Made by a program: the position numbers and the translations under genes. Positions 19,001 through 27,558 of a DNA stretch of 64,000 nucleotides are shown piece after piece. Position 1 is the first letter of the stretch; each line of letters begins with the position of its first letter. The stretch covers positions 18,744 through 82,743 of the forward strand of contig JADKGB010000018.1 in the NCBI GenBank assembly GCA_016717225.1, written 5' to 3'. The notes under the pieces were generated by a model. That model did no database searches. It was not told where the DNA came from and saw only the letters and a list, made by a program, of their open reading frames with translations. Source of the DNA: Flavobacteriales bacterium (lineage in GTDB: Bacteria; Bacteroidota; Bacteroidia; Flavobacteriales_F; PHOS-HE28).

Positions 19001-20843
19001 CTGCGGCTGCGGTATCAGTGATGCGGATGGTGATGGTGACGGCACCCCGAACTGCAACGATGGTTGCCCAACGGATCCGAACAAGATCGCTCCCGGTATC
19101 TGCGGTTGCGGTGTAGCTGATACGGATACCGACGGCGACGGTGCTGCGGATTGTGTGGATAGCTGCCCGAACCTCACTGGCCAAATTGGTTCACCATGCG
19201 ACGATGGCATCGTTGGTACAACCGGTGATGTGATCAACGGGAACTGCGTATGTGCTGGTAGCACGGTTGATTGCAACGACAATGACCCATGCACATTGGA
19301 TTCGTTCAACGGAACTATCTGTGTGAACACACCACTGCTGGACACCGACGGTGATGGTACATGTGACCTTACCGATGGTTGCGCGAACGATCCGAACAAG
19401 ATCGCTCCTGGTATCTGCGGTTGCGGCAATGCTGAGCCTGGCACTGCATGCAATGACAACAATGCGGGTACTGTTGGTGATGTGATCAACGCGAACTGCG
19501 TGTGCATCGGAACCCCGCTGGGCGTTGACTGCGAAGGAACACCCGGTGGTAGCGCTTTGCCCGGAACTGCCTGCGACGATGGTTTGACCACCACAGGTCA
19601 GGACACCTGGAGCCCGAACTGCGTATGCATTGGTCTGCCATTTGACTGCCTTGGTGTACCAGGTGGCACAGCCACGATCGGTTCCGCTTGTAAAGACGGT
19701 AACGTGTGCACTACCGGTGATGTTTACAACGCCAGCTGCGTTTGCGCTGGTACCGTAGTGGATACGGACGGAGATGGAGTTTGCGATGCGAACGACAACT
19801 GTCCAACGGTTACAGGCCAGATCGGAAGTGCTTGTAATGATGGTAATGCCAACACTGGCCCTGACGCGTTGAACGCGAATTGCCAGTGTGTAGGACCTAT
19901 TATCGGCGGCTGCACGGAGAACCTCACCTTGTCGGTGAAGCTGGATGGAAACCCAACAGAGACCACTTGGACCCTCTTGGATGCTACGGAGACCACAACG
20001 ATCACATCCGGTGGGTTCACTGCAGGTCAGGCAAACACAACGGTTACTGTTCCGATCTGTGTGCCTGTTGGTTGCTATCACCTGCGTGTGAACGATTCAG
20101 GTAACAATGGTATTACGGGTGGCGGCTATGTTCTCAGGGACGCAAGCAGTCGTCGGATCATCGATGCATCTTTGGGAAGCTTCAGCAGCGTGAGCCAGAT
20201 CAACACAGGCAGCAACCCGAACCGTAACTTCTGTGTGCCGATCAGCAACATCAAGATCCTCAACAACTGGTGCGACCGCACGAACCTTCTGGTTCAAAGC
20301 CCGGTGTATTGCAACGCACAGCCTGGTGCCAATGGCTACCAGTTCTGGATCTATGATGCACATGGTACCTACAACCGTCGTGTAACCGTAGCCAACCCAA
20401 CGTTGGTGCCATCCACCTTGCTTACTGATCCAGTGCCAACGAACGTGAACCTGAACATCCGTGTTCGGTCGCGCATTGGTAGCACCTTCGGTGAGTTCGG
20501 TGCAGCTTGCCGTATCAAATTCATCCCGAACAGCGGTGGCTCAGGTTTCCGCAGCATGGAGTTCTCGGATGAGACAGTTGCGAGCATGACGATCTACCCG
20601 AACCCGAACCGCGATGGTCAGTTGACGATCAGCATGGAAGGACTGGAGATCGCCGATGGAGCGAACGTTGATGTGGTTATCTACGATCTGCTCGGCAAGC
20701 CGGTTGTAACCGAGACCGCACCAGTTGCCGAGGGTATGTTGAACCACCGTATGGACTTGGCCGGCCGCATTGGCCAAGGCATGTACATGGTGAACGTGAC
20801 CATCGATGGAAAGCTGTACACCCAACGGTTGGTGATGCAGTAA
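16068..20843 (+). CDS. Giant thrombospondin type 3 repeat protein with T9SS type A tail
   Basis: About 1591 residues from ATG 16068; the next codon is also ATG, and an upstream TTG at 16044 is less likely. The signal peptide ends near A-N-A-Q. The N-terminal ~200 residues share the beta-domain of the 5525 gene (L-E-V-R-V-R-P, F-T-I-R-W, N-D-A-W-T-A-A). Residues ~240-1290 are Cys- and Asp-rich Ca2+-binding repeats built on D-T-D-G-D-G-V-P-N-C-x-D-N-C-P, in several unit types. A beta-domain (~1285-1370), an F-G-E-F-type fibronectin-like segment and a T9SS type A sorting domain (I-Y-P-N-P-N-R-D-G...G-M-Y-M-V-N-V) follow. Likely a long calcium-stiffened surface or adhesive stalk. The block of secreted genes ends here at a strong terminator. 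Confidence 0.92.
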   Translation: MMKFNPKNWKGLLLGFATSILLIGAANAQNPTSVDIDLVQNTDPTRLEVRVRPNGDDFGDVVSNLTFTIRWATGTAAALGTRTAPCSASTPAQTAQVTNPNGPPCVGVNCTGAPTGFNYRTYNVVSLAGLVEDGCDPWLADTWVTIMTVPVTGNPGCTTFQIANDAWTAAPSINRNFFVSLGGIPKTGIIEPTAVNIGSCTVDCLGVIGGTALPGTACNDNNACTINDVYTGTAPNCGCAGTPDNTDTDGDGVPNCSDNCPTVVGQIGSTCNDNNACTDNDVLNASCVCAGTVNNTDTDGDGVPNCSDNCPTVVGQIGSACNDGNACTTGDVLNASCVCAGTLNNTDTDGDGVPNCSDNCPTVVGQIGSACNDNNACTDNDVLNASCVCAGTVNNTDTDGDGVPNCSDNCPTVVGQIGSTCNDGNACTTGDVLNASCVCTGTLNNTDTDGDGVPNCSDNCPTVVGRSVLLATTAMHAQTGDVLNASCVCAGTLDNTDTDGDGVPNCSDNCPTVAGQIGSTCNDGNACTDNDVLNASCVCVGTLNNTDTDGDGVPNCSDNCPTVAGQIGSTCNDGNACTDNDVLNASCVCAGTLNNTDTDGDGVPNCSDNCPNVVGQIGSTCNDNDVCTINDVLNASCACVGTFQDTDGDGTCNANDGCPTDPNKIAAGQCGCGVADTDTDGDGVANCNDNCPTVVGQIGSTCDDGNINTTGDALNASCVCVGSTVDCNDNDPCTIDSFNGTICVNAPGPDADGDGTCDLIDGCPNDPNKIAAGICGCGVADTDTDGDGTANCNDGCPNDPNKIAAGICGCGVADTDTDGDGTANCNDGCPNDPNKIAAGICGCGVADTDTDGDGTPNCNDGCPTDPNKIAAGQCGCGVADTDTDGDGVANCNDNCPTVVGQIGSACDDGIVGTTGDVLNANCVCEGSTVDCNDNDPCTIDSFNGTICVNTPGPDADGDGTCDLIDGCPNDPNKIAAGICGCGISDADGDGDGTPNCNDGCPTDPNKIAPGICGCGVADTDTDGDGAADCVDSCPNLTGQIGSPCDDGIVGTTGDVINGNCVCAGSTVDCNDNDPCTLDSFNGTICVNTPLLDTDGDGTCDLTDGCANDPNKIAPGICGCGNAEPGTACNDNNAGTVGDVINANCVCIGTPLGVDCEGTPGGSALPGTACDDGLTTTGQDTWSPNCVCIGLPFDCLGVPGGTATIGSACKDGNVCTTGDVYNASCVCAGTVVDTDGDGVCDANDNCPTVTGQIGSACNDGNANTGPDALNANCQCVGPIIGGCTENLTLSVKLDGNPTETTWTLLDATETTTITSGGFTAGQANTTVTVPICVPVGCYHLRVNDSGNNGITGGGYVLRDASSRRIIDASLGSFSSVSQINTGSNPNRNFCVPISNIKILNNWCDRTNLLVQSPVYCNAQPGANGYQFWIYDAHGTYNRRVTVANPTLVPSTLLTDPVPTNVNLNIRVRSRIGSTFGEFGAACRIKFIPNSGGSGFRSMEFSDETVASMTIYPNPNRDGQLTISMEGLEIADGANVDVVIYDLLGKPVVTETAPVAEGMLNHRMDLAGRIGQGMYMVNVTIDGKLYTQRLVMQ
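16801..18000 (+). repeat. Eight tandem 150-bp units inside the TSP3 gene
   Basis: The unit beginning with the N-T-D-T-D-G-D-G codons recurs exactly every 150 nt (16801, 16951, 17101, 17251, 17401, 17551, 17701, 17851). Two sub-types differ in the C-T-D-N-D-V versus C-T-T-G-D-V segment. Neighbouring units are nearly identical even at silent positions, which implies recent duplication or gene conversion. The fifth unit contains a -1 change after 17463 and a +1 change at 17501 that cancel out. Confidence 0.95.
18363..18758 (+). repeat. Four tandem 99-bp units inside the TSP3 gene
   Basis: The segment encoding D-P-N-K-I-A-A-G-I-C-G-C-G-V-A-D-T-D-T-D-G-D-G recurs at 18363, 18462, 18561 and 18660, a 33-residue period. 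Related single copies occur near 18049, 18976 and 19075. It is a second TSP3 unit type with two cysteines per C-G-C-G. Confidence 0.9.
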
Positions 20844-20866
20844 GCCAAGGAGATATCTCTTACTGA

Positions 20867-20898
20867 AAGAACCCCGCCGGAAGGCGGGGTTCTTTTTT
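20867..20898 (+). terminator. Strong intrinsic terminator after the TSP3 gene
   Basis: A 12-bp perfect GC-rich stem (aagaaccccgcc / ggcggggttctt) with a GGAA loop is followed by a T run to 20898, 24 nt after the stop codon. A second, weaker AT-rich hairpin follows at 20914-20933. Confidence 0.95.
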
Positions 20899-20975
20899 GC
20901 ATCTACTCCTGAAAATACCCACTTCTGGGTATTGTGGACCGGAAGATGTATACGCAGTTTTGCCCCGTGGAACGA

Positions 20976-21089
20976 ATGATGAACTCTCGTGAAATGATCA
21001 AGCAGAATGTATACGGCCAAAGAATTTGCTGGATCGCGATGGTTGTCGCAGTGATAACAATGTTCCTGCTGTTAATGATGTTCGATTGA
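20976..21089 (+). CDS. Possible 37-residue single-pass membrane protein
   Basis: ATG at 20976 (ATG ATG) opens a 37-codon frame ending TGA at 21089. It begins with a short polar segment (M-M-N-S-R-E-M-I-K-Q-N-V-Y-G-Q-R) and then has about 19 hydrophobic residues (W-I-A-M-V-V-A-V-I-T-M-F-L-L-L-M-M-F) ending in D. This is a typical small membrane protein pattern. It sits alone between the TSP3 terminator and a terminator-like hairpin at 21144. No homologue recognised, and a chance frame cannot be excluded. Confidence 0.35.
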   Translation: MMNSREMIKQNVYGQRICWIAMVVAVITMFLLLMMFD

Positions 21090-21143
21090 TCCGATCCCCC
21101 CGGCGGCCAACTACGAAGCGGTAGACTGGCACGTCGTTACGAC

Positions 21144-21177
21144 CGAAGCCTTCCATCATGGAGGGCTTTCGGCTTTT
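21144..21177 (+). terminator. Terminator-like hairpin, plus strand
   Basis: cgaagccttcca / tggagggctttcg pair over 12 bp with one bulge and a 3-nt loop, followed by gctttt. It could end the small plus-strand frame at 20976. The stretch from 21178 to 21354 holds nothing I can assign. Confidence 0.55.
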
Positions 21178-21354
21178 ACAGGTTTCGATCACAGAATTGT
21201 TGGGCATAGCAGTTCGCATTTCAAAATCATCCGACCTGCTTGCTCTTTCTCCTCATTATTTATCCTATGATGTCGCCCGGTACATAGACCTCCTCGGATC
21301 GTCCTGCGAAAAAATGCGGTTCATCTTTGGACGACTTTGTATTACGAAATGGTA

Positions 21355-21388
21355 CAAAAAAGAAAAGCCCCCAATGCGGAGGCTTTTC
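21355..21388 (-). terminator. Intrinsic terminator of the GAPDH gene
   Basis: On the minus strand an 8-bp stem (gaaaagcc / ggcttttc at 21362-21388) is followed by a T-rich tract (plus-strand A run 21355-21361), 18 nt after the GAPDH stop. Confidence 0.8.
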
Positions 21389-21406
21389 GGAATGGGGAGT
21401 GGCCGA

Positions 21407-22861
21407 TCAATAGTACACCAACCGGCGAACCTTGGTTACATGTTTGGCCAACCGGATAACCTGCTTGGTGTAGCCGAATTCATTATCGTACCAGGCATAC
21501 AGAACGATGTTCTTGCCGTCGCCGCTAGCGATGGTTGCGGTGCTGTCGAACACACTACAGCATGAATCACCGACAATATCGCTGCTGACCAGTTCAGGGT
21601 CGATCTGGTAATGGATCTGGTTCACCAATTCTCCGTTCAGGGCAGCGTTCCTGATCAGCTCGTTCACTTGCTCCCTGGTCGCGGTCTTGCTCACACTCAG
21701 GCTCATGATCGCCAAGGATCCATTCGGAGTGGGCACGCGCACAGCGTTGGCCGTCAACTTGTCCTTCAGGCTCGGAATGGCTTTGGTTACCGCGCTTCCA
21801 GCTCCAGTGCTGGTGATCACCATATTGATGGCTGCGCTCCGGCCACGACGGGGCTTCTTGTGATAGTTGTCCAGCAGGTTCTGGTCGTTGGTATACGCAT
21901 GCACGGTCTCGATGTGCCCGCGCTCGATCCCTAAGTTGTCCTCGATGACTTTCAGGATCGGGCAAATGGCGTTGGTGGTGCAACTGGCAGCGCTGAAAAG
22001 CTGTTCGCTCTCGATGTCGAGGTCCTTATGGTTGATGCCGTAAACCACGTTCGGCATTTCCTTGCCAGGAGCGGTAAGAAGCACTTTGCTGACCCCTTTT
22101 GCCTTCAAATGACGGCCAAGATCAGCGCGCTTGGTGAAAACCCCCGTGTTGTCGATGATCAGTGCGTTCTGGATACCATATTCCGTATAGTCGATATCCT
22201 CTGGATTTGAGGCCGCGATCAACTTCACCATTTGGCCGTTCACCCAGATCGCCTTGTTCGGCAGGTCTTCGATCACGGCACCCTTGAAGGCACCGTGAAC
22301 ACTGTCATTACGCAACAATGCGGCGCGTTTGACAACCTCCTCGTCATTCACCGTACGAAGTACAATGGCACGAAGGCGTAATTGCTGCCCCTTACCGGCT
22401 TGTTTCACCAGCTCGCGGGCGGCAATGCGACCAATTCGACCGAAGCCGTAGAGGACAACATCCTGTGGATTGAATTTGTGCTTATCCGCCCCGATCAAGT
22501 TCTTGAGCGTTGTTCCAACGAATGTGGCCACATCCGTGGTGCCACTCTGCTTGAACTCCCAAGTCAGCTTGCCGATATCGATCTTGCTCGGAGCCAAGTC
22601 CGCACCCAAGAGCGCACGGGCCACATTCGCTGCGGCGAACACGTCAATAGGCTTCTGAACCACATTTTTCGAGTAGTTGAACAGGTTCAACACTTCACTA
22701 CCGCTGATGTCCAGCAGGTGGTTGCGGAAAAAGACCAGCTCTACGCCCTTGGCGTACATCAACTGCCCTACCGAGTTCATCAGGTCGACAGCGGCTTTTT
22801 CGCGGTCCACGTAGTCTCTCAACCCGGCCTCATAACCGGCCTTGGCTTCAGCGGTCTCCAT
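21407..22861 (-). CDS. gap: Glyceraldehyde-3-phosphate dehydrogenase, long form with N-terminal extension
   Basis: 484 residues. The N-terminal ~130 residues are a helical extension; the NAD-binding domain then begins at Y-G-F-G-R-I-G-R (139-145). The catalytic motif A-S-C-T-T-N-A contains Cys294, and the end has W-Y-D-N-E-F-G-Y. It interconverts glyceraldehyde 3-phosphate and 1,3-bisphosphoglycerate in central carbon metabolism. The long form (~480 residues) is the class seen in many Bacteroidota beside or instead of the usual ~335-residue enzyme and is often thought to serve gluconeogenesis; the direction here is inference. Upstream is the primary sigma factor gene, same strand, 41 nt away; a terminator lies downstream. 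Confidence 0.95.
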   Translation of the reverse strand: METAEAKAGYEAGLRDYVDREKAAVDLMNSVGQLMYAKGVELVFFRNHLLDISGSEVLNLFNYSKNVVQKPIDVFAAANVARALLGADLAPSKIDIGKLTWEFKQSGTTDVATFVGTTLKNLIGADKHKFNPQDVVLYGFGRIGRIAARELVKQAGKGQQLRLRAIVLRTVNDEEVVKRAALLRNDSVHGAFKGAVIEDLPNKAIWVNGQMVKLIAASNPEDIDYTEYGIQNALIIDNTGVFTKRADLGRHLKAKGVSKVLLTAPGKEMPNVVYGINHKDLDIESEQLFSAASCTTNAICPILKVIEDNLGIERGHIETVHAYTNDQNLLDNYHKKPRRGRSAAINMVITSTGAGSAVTKAIPSLKDKLTANAVRVPTPNGSLAIMSLSVSKTATREQVNELIRNAALNGELVNQIHYQIDPELVSSDIVGDSCCSVFDSTATIASGDGKNIVLYAWYDNEFGYTKQVIRLAKHVTKVRRLVYY

Positions 22862-22902
22862 GATAGATATTTAAGGAATTGTGCGTTCCTACGAAAGATG
22901 TA

Positions 22903-23766
22903 TCAACCGAGATACGCCTTCAACAACTTACTACGGCTGGTATGGCGCAAGCGGCGAATGGCCTTCTCCTTGATCTGACGCACGCGCTCGCGGGTCAAGT
23001 CGAATTTCGCACCGATCTCTTCCAAGGTAAGACCGTGGTTGATGTTGATGCCAAAGAAGAGCTTCACCACATCACGCTCGCGCTCCGTCAGGGTGCACAG
23101 GGCACGGTCGATCTCTTTGGAAAGGCTCTCGTTGATGAGCATCCTGTCCGCGGGGGCACTGTCGTTGTTCGGCAGCACGTCCAACAGGCTGTTGCTCTCG
23201 CCTTCAACGAAGGGAGCATCCATACTGATGTGTCGACCGCTCACCTTCATGGTATCTGCCACCTTTTCAGGGGGTAGATCAAGCAGGGTGGCCAATTCAT
23301 CCGCACTTGGCGGGCGCTCGAATTCCTGCTCGAGTTTCGCAAATGCTTTGTTGATCTTGTTCAGGGAACCTACCTGGTTCAGTGGCAAACGCACAATACG
23401 GCTCTGTTCGGCCAATGCCTGCAAAATGCTTTGACGGATCCACCACACTGCGTAGCTGATGAACTTGAAGCCGCGTGTTTCATCGAAGCGCTGTGCTGCT
23501 TTGATAAGGCCGAGGTTCCCTTCGTTGATAAGATCCGGCAGGCTGAGGCCCTGATTCTGGTACTGCTTGGCTACAGAAACAACGAAGCGAAGGTTGGCTT
23601 TCACCAATTTCTCCAAGGCTGTCCCATCCCCTTGCTTGATGCGCCGGGCGAGTTCCACCTCCATCTCCGCATTTATCAATCCCTCTTTGCCGATCTCCTG
23701 CAAGTACTTGTCCAGCGACTGGCTCTCGCGATTGGTGATCGACTTGGTGATCTTCAGTTGGCGCAT
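22903..23766 (-). CDS. rpoD: Primary RNA polymerase sigma factor, RpoD/SigA type
   Basis: 287 residues from the ATG opening M-R-Q-L-K-I-T-K-S-I-T, the usual Bacteroidota start; an ATG four codons upstream (23778) is possible. Region 1.2 (Y-L-Q-E-I-G) and region 2 (N-L-R-F-V-V-S-V-A-K-Q-Y, L-P-D-L-I-N-E-G-N-L-G-L, F-K-F-I-S-Y-A-V-W-W-I-R-Q) are followed by regions 3 and 4 with L-T-L-E-E-I-G-x-x-F-D-L-T-R-E-R-V-R-Q-I. It lacks the long region 1.1 of proteobacterial sigma70, as is normal in this phylum, whose sigma recognises TAnnTTTG promoters such as those found in this window. Confidence 0.97.
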   Translation of the reverse strand: MRQLKITKSITNRESQSLDKYLQEIGKEGLINAEMEVELARRIKQGDGTALEKLVKANLRFVVSVAKQYQNQGLSLPDLINEGNLGLIKAAQRFDETRGFKFISYAVWWIRQSILQALAEQSRIVRLPLNQVGSLNKINKAFAKLEQEFERPPSADELATLLDLPPEKVADTMKVSGRHISMDAPFVEGESNSLLDVLPNNDSAPADRMLINESLSKEIDRALCTLTERERDVVKLFFGININHGLTLEEIGAKFDLTRERVRQIKEKAIRRLRHTSRSKLLKAYLG

Positions 23767-23878
23767 CCTGCTTGTCACGGGCGGCTGGGGGTATTAATGG
23801 GTTAGAGTGGGTCTGGTTTCTAAAGACACCCGAGCAACAAACTGGTCACGTCCGTTGATCCGGGCGCCGAAGGTACGA

Positions 23879-23916
23879 CCCCCCGATCGAACCGAACAAG
23901 TCGGACGACCGGGGGG
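23879..23916 (-). terminator. GC-rich hairpin between htrA and rpoD
   Basis: ccccccgatcg and cgaccgggggg form an 11-bp stem with one mismatch around a 16-nt loop, 37 nt downstream of the protease stop. No clear T-tract, so its role as a terminator is uncertain. Confidence 0.3.
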
Positions 23917-23952
23917 CGCACTTCGCACGGAGATACGTGATCAATGGGCCTT

Positions 23953-25410
23953 TCAAACACCCAGTCCGTAATAGGCCCGCTGGCCATTGGGGTAAACCCC
24001 CTCGATGAGCACACCACCACGTTTCTCCTCGAGGGCCTGCAGGACATCTTTCGGCTCACGCACCCGTACATCGTCTATCTTGGTGATCACGAACCCTTCG
24101 CGGATACCTGCGCTGCGCAGCTTGCCACCGTTGATGTTCACCACTTTCACACCATTCCCGATCCGCAAGGCTTTGAGTTCCTCTTCACTGGCGGTTTTCA
24201 TTTCAGCCCCCAGCACCGTGCTGAGCTCCACTTCTCTTTTGGAGGCAACGGTTGTAGCCCCTTCTCGACCACGCAGTTCCATATCGATCACTTGCTCACG
24301 ACCATTCCGCATAACACTCACCGTTACACGGTCGCCAGGGCTGAATTTGCCCACCTGTTCCTGGAGCTGAGGTACATTGTTCACATCCATATTGCCCACT
24401 TTCACGATCACATCTCCGGTTTTCATGCCCGCATCTTCGGCAGCCCCACCTTCCGTAAGTCCCCGGACGTAGACGCCTTGCGGTTTGGCCAATCCAAGCT
24501 CTTGTGCCATGGCCTGGTCGATATCACCAATGCTCACTCCTATGAAGGCTCGTTGCACACTGCCGAACTCCATCAGGTCAGCAGCAACCTTTCGCACCAG
24601 ATTCGAGGGTACGGCGAATGAATAGCCGGTATAGGCTCCCGTAGTACTGGCAATGGCGCTGTTGATACCGATCAGGTTTCCGCTGGCATCAACCAAAGCA
24701 CCGCCACTGTTGCCCGGATTGACGGCGGCATCGGTTTGAATGAAGCTTTCGATAGGGAGGATGTCCCGACTTTGATCCCCTTGGAGAATGTTGATGTTCC
24801 GGCCTTTCGCACTTACGATCCCGGCCGTCACGGTGCTTGTGAGATTCATTGGATTGCCTACTGCGAGCACCCATTGTCCAACTCGCACATCATCGCTATT
24901 CCCGTACGAAAGCGTTGGAAGGTCCTTGGCGTCCACCTTGATCAAGGCGATGTCTGTACTGGGGTCCCGGCCGATCACTTTTGCCTCGAACTGGCGTTCA
25001 TCGTTCAGATGTACTATGATCTTGTCCGCACCTTGTACGACGTGGTTATTGGTAACGATGAATCCATCATCACTCATGATCACACCACTACCAGCACCCA
25101 ATTGGGTTTGCGGAGGCATTTGCCGGTTACCGTAGAAGAAGTCCGCGAATGGATCGCGCCGCTGCACCTGGGTCTCGGTGGTTACATGAACCACGGCATT
25201 CACCGTTCTTTCCGCAGCTTCGGTAAAATCGACAGCGACCATGGAGGTACCTGCTGGACCGGGCAAGCTCACGAACTTCACGGGAGCTGACGGAGACGAT
25301 GGGCTGACAAGCGCCGGTTTCTGATCGGTTGGGAGAAAACGGTCATGGGCGACCAAGGCGACCAAGGCTCCTGAAATGGCCATACCGATGTAGCTCAATG
25401 TGCGTTTCAT
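23953..25410 (-). CDS. degP: Do/HtrA family periplasmic serine protease
   Basis: 485 residues with an N-terminal membrane or signal segment. The trypsin-like domain has His123 (T-N-N-H-V-V), Asp153 (T-D-I-A-L) and Ser235 (N-P-G-N-S-G-G-A-L), a complete triad. Two PDZ domains follow at about 280-375 and 395-480. It degrades or refolds damaged periplasmic proteins under envelope stress, fitting the SurA-type chaperones at the start of the window. Divergently arranged with dapF; the 194-nt gap must hold both promoters. Confidence 0.96.
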   Translation of the reverse strand: MKRTLSYIGMAISGALVALVAHDRFLPTDQKPALVSPSSPSAPVKFVSLPGPAGTSMVAVDFTEAAERTVNAVVHVTTETQVQRRDPFADFFYGNRQMPPQTQLGAGSGVIMSDDGFIVTNNHVVQGADKIIVHLNDERQFEAKVIGRDPSTDIALIKVDAKDLPTLSYGNSDDVRVGQWVLAVGNPMNLTSTVTAGIVSAKGRNINILQGDQSRDILPIESFIQTDAAVNPGNSGGALVDASGNLIGINSAIASTTGAYTGYSFAVPSNLVRKVAADLMEFGSVQRAFIGVSIGDIDQAMAQELGLAKPQGVYVRGLTEGGAAEDAGMKTGDVIVKVGNMDVNNVPQLQEQVGKFSPGDRVTVSVMRNGREQVIDMELRGREGATTVASKREVELSTVLGAEMKTASEEELKALRIGNGVKVVNINGGKLRSAGIREGFVITKIDDVRVREPKDVLQALEEKRGGVLIEGVYPNGQRAYYGLGV

Positions 25411-25604
25411 CTGTTGTGCGACTTTGGTTGGTTGCGTTATTGTTCGTTCTATCGTTGCTTTTACGATCCCTCTCGCAAAACAACGCTCGTCCTAAAAGTT
25501 TGTGCGTTCAAGTGCTGTTAAAGACTGTGATCCACAAGGATTGTTGGATCATCCCGCCGCCACTGGGTTCTGCGAGCATTGTGCCAACGCATCTTTGTGG
25601 CACA

Positions 25605-26390
25605 ATGGCACGTCTGGCTTTTTCAAAATGGCAAGGAACAGGAAACGACTTTGTCGTGGTGGACGATAGGGAGTTGGCCTTTTCCACAGCTGATCTGGAC
25701 CTTGTTCGCAAGCTGTGCGATCGGCATGTCGGGATCGGTAGCGACGGGTTGATCCTGTTACAACCACAGCGCACAATGGACACTTCCTATCACATGGAAT
25801 TTTTCAATCCGGACGGGAGCCAGAGTTTTTGTGGTAACGGTAGCCGGTGCGCGTTCGCGTTCTGGTCGAAGTTGACAGGTGCTGGAGAGGCAGCCTCCTT
25901 CACGGCGATCGATGGCGAGCATACTGCTCAATGGACGAATGGCCTGGTCCGTATCAGTATGCGTGACGTGAAGTCGATCGAACGCATTGACGATAACACG
26001 GATCATGCGCATACGGGTTCGCCTCACCTGCTTTGTTGGGTGGATGATCCCGAAGCCCTCGATATCATAACCGAAGCTCATAAGCATCGGTATAGCCAGC
26101 GCTTCGCCAAAGAAGGTGTGAACGTGAATTTCTTGCATTGGAAAGAAGGCGGCTTGGAGATGCGCACGTACGAGCGTGGGGTGGAGGGCGAAACACTGAG
26201 CTGTGGCACTGGGGTAACGGCTGCCGCTTTGAGCGCGATGAGCCGCGGATTTATCACGGCATCCTGTAATGTGCATACCCGTGGAGGTGAACTTCGGGTT
26301 GAAGCAAGGTCCACAGGTCAAGGCGGATTCGAAGGCGTTACGTTAGCTGGTCCTGTTAAAGAGGTTTTTACGGGCCTGATCGATCTCTAA
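25605..26390 (+). CDS. dapF: Diaminopimelate epimerase
   Basis: 261 residues from ATG 25605, opening F-S-K-W-Q-G-T-G-N-D-F, the canonical DapF start; the longer open frame upstream has no DapF character. The two catalytic cysteines are in F-C-G-N-G-S-R-C and S-C-G-T-G-V-T-A-A. It converts LL- to meso-diaminopimelate for lysine and peptidoglycan synthesis in the cytoplasm. The next gene, mltG, is 6 nt downstream and also concerns peptidoglycan, so they form an operon. Confidence 0.97.
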   Translation: MARLAFSKWQGTGNDFVVVDDRELAFSTADLDLVRKLCDRHVGIGSDGLILLQPQRTMDTSYHMEFFNPDGSQSFCGNGSRCAFAFWSKLTGAGEAASFTAIDGEHTAQWTNGLVRISMRDVKSIERIDDNTDHAHTGSPHLLCWVDDPEALDIITEAHKHRYSQRFAKEGVNVNFLHWKEGGLEMRTYERGVEGETLSCGTGVTAAALSAMSRGFITASCNVHTRGGELRVEARSTGQGGFEGVTLAGPVKEVFTGLIDL

Positions 26391-26396
26391 CAGAAT

Positions 26397-27425
26397 ATGA
26401 AGCGTGTTCTGATCATTGGTTTAGCGCTGTTCTTGGCGGCCGGTGGATTCTTCGGCTGGCGCCTTTACAAAACGGTTTTCGGGCCAGGTCCCCGGTTCGA
26501 TAATGGGGATCGGATCCTCCTCATACCCACGGGATCCACATACGAGCAGGTGGTGGAGAGCTTGAAGCAGAGCGGGGTGGTAGAGGATGAAAAGACCTTC
26601 GATCTTTTGGCCAAGCGCAAGAAGTACGCTTCAAAAGTGAAGCCAGGTCGATATCGGTTACCGAGCGGTACCTCGTTGAACGATCTGTTGAACAAGCTGC
26701 GAAGCGGGGAACAGGAACCGGTGAGGATCACGTTTACGAACATTCGAACACTGCCTCAATTGGCCGGTCAAGTAAGCAAGTACATCGAAGCCGATTCACT
26801 TGCGTTGATCGAATCGATGCGTGATCAAGCGACCATCGACCGGCTGGGGTTCCGATCGGAAACGATGATGTGTTTGTTCGTTCCCAACACCTATGAATTC
26901 TGGTGGACCACCAAACCCGAAGAGTTCCTTGAGCGTATGTCGAAAGAGTACAAGCGTTACTGGACCGAAGACCGAAAATCCAAAGCGAAGCGGATCGAAC
27001 TTTCCCAAAGTGAAGTGAGCACTTTGGCCAGTATCGTGCAAGCGGAGACCGCCAAACCCGAGGAGGCTCCGATCATTGCGGCCGTGTACCTGAACCGGCT
27101 TCGCATCGGCATGGCCCTGCAAGCGGACCCAACACTCAAATTCGCTTTGGGAATGGATAGCCTCACCCGCATCTTGACCAAAGACCTGGAGATCGATTCA
27201 CCCTACAATACGTACACACATGTTGGGTTGCCACCAGGTCCCATCAACATGCCCGAGCCACGATACATCGATGCTGTGTTGAACGCTCAGAAGAACGACT
27301 ACCTGTACTTCTGTGCTCGGGAAACACTTGATGGCTATAGCAATTTCGCCAAGACGTACGAGCAGCATCTGGTGAACGCTCGTCGCTATCAGCGGGCACT
27401 GAACGAGCGCGGGATCTATCGTTGA
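26397..27425 (+). CDS. mltG: Endolytic murein transglycosylase MltG
   Basis: 342 residues with one N-terminal membrane segment (residues ~4-20). A LysM-like region (I-P-x-G-S-T-Y-E-Q-V) precedes the YceG domain with the catalytic glutamate Glu217 in A-S-I-V-Q-A-E-T and the L-Q-A-D-P-T-L and Y-N-T-Y-x-x-x-G-L-P-P-G-P-I motifs. It cleaves nascent glycan strands at the inner membrane and sets their length. Six nucleotides after dapF. Confidence 0.96.
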   Translation: MKRVLIIGLALFLAAGGFFGWRLYKTVFGPGPRFDNGDRILLIPTGSTYEQVVESLKQSGVVEDEKTFDLLAKRKKYASKVKPGRYRLPSGTSLNDLLNKLRSGEQEPVRITFTNIRTLPQLAGQVSKYIEADSLALIESMRDQATIDRLGFRSETMMCLFVPNTYEFWWTTKPEEFLERMSKEYKRYWTEDRKSKAKRIELSQSEVSTLASIVQAETAKPEEAPIIAAVYLNRLRIGMALQADPTLKFALGMDSLTRILTKDLEIDSPYNTYTHVGLPPGPINMPEPRYIDAVLNAQKNDYLYFCARETLDGYSNFAKTYEQHLVNARRYQRALNERGIYR

Positions 27426-27558
27426 TGGGCCGTGCCCGGATCTGGATCCATCGAGCGGCATCGCTTCAGGACGGAGCGTCGCCTATGTTTGCCACCTGCG
27501 GTTGTTCCATTGCCGATCCGGGTTATCCCGCGCGGCGGGTATGATCACATAAGCCCGC

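Noticed and set aside
16704..19184. Long minus-strand open frame of over 800 codons
   Set aside because: It lies wholly antisense to the TSP3 repeats; the 3-nt-multiple repeat period keeps the antisense frame open. The product is low-complexity (V-R-A-V-R-N-A-I-T repeats) with no domain.
25329..25604. Upstream extension of dapF
   Set aside because: It overlaps the divergent htrA start and lacks DapF similarity; the canonical DapF N-terminus begins at 25605.
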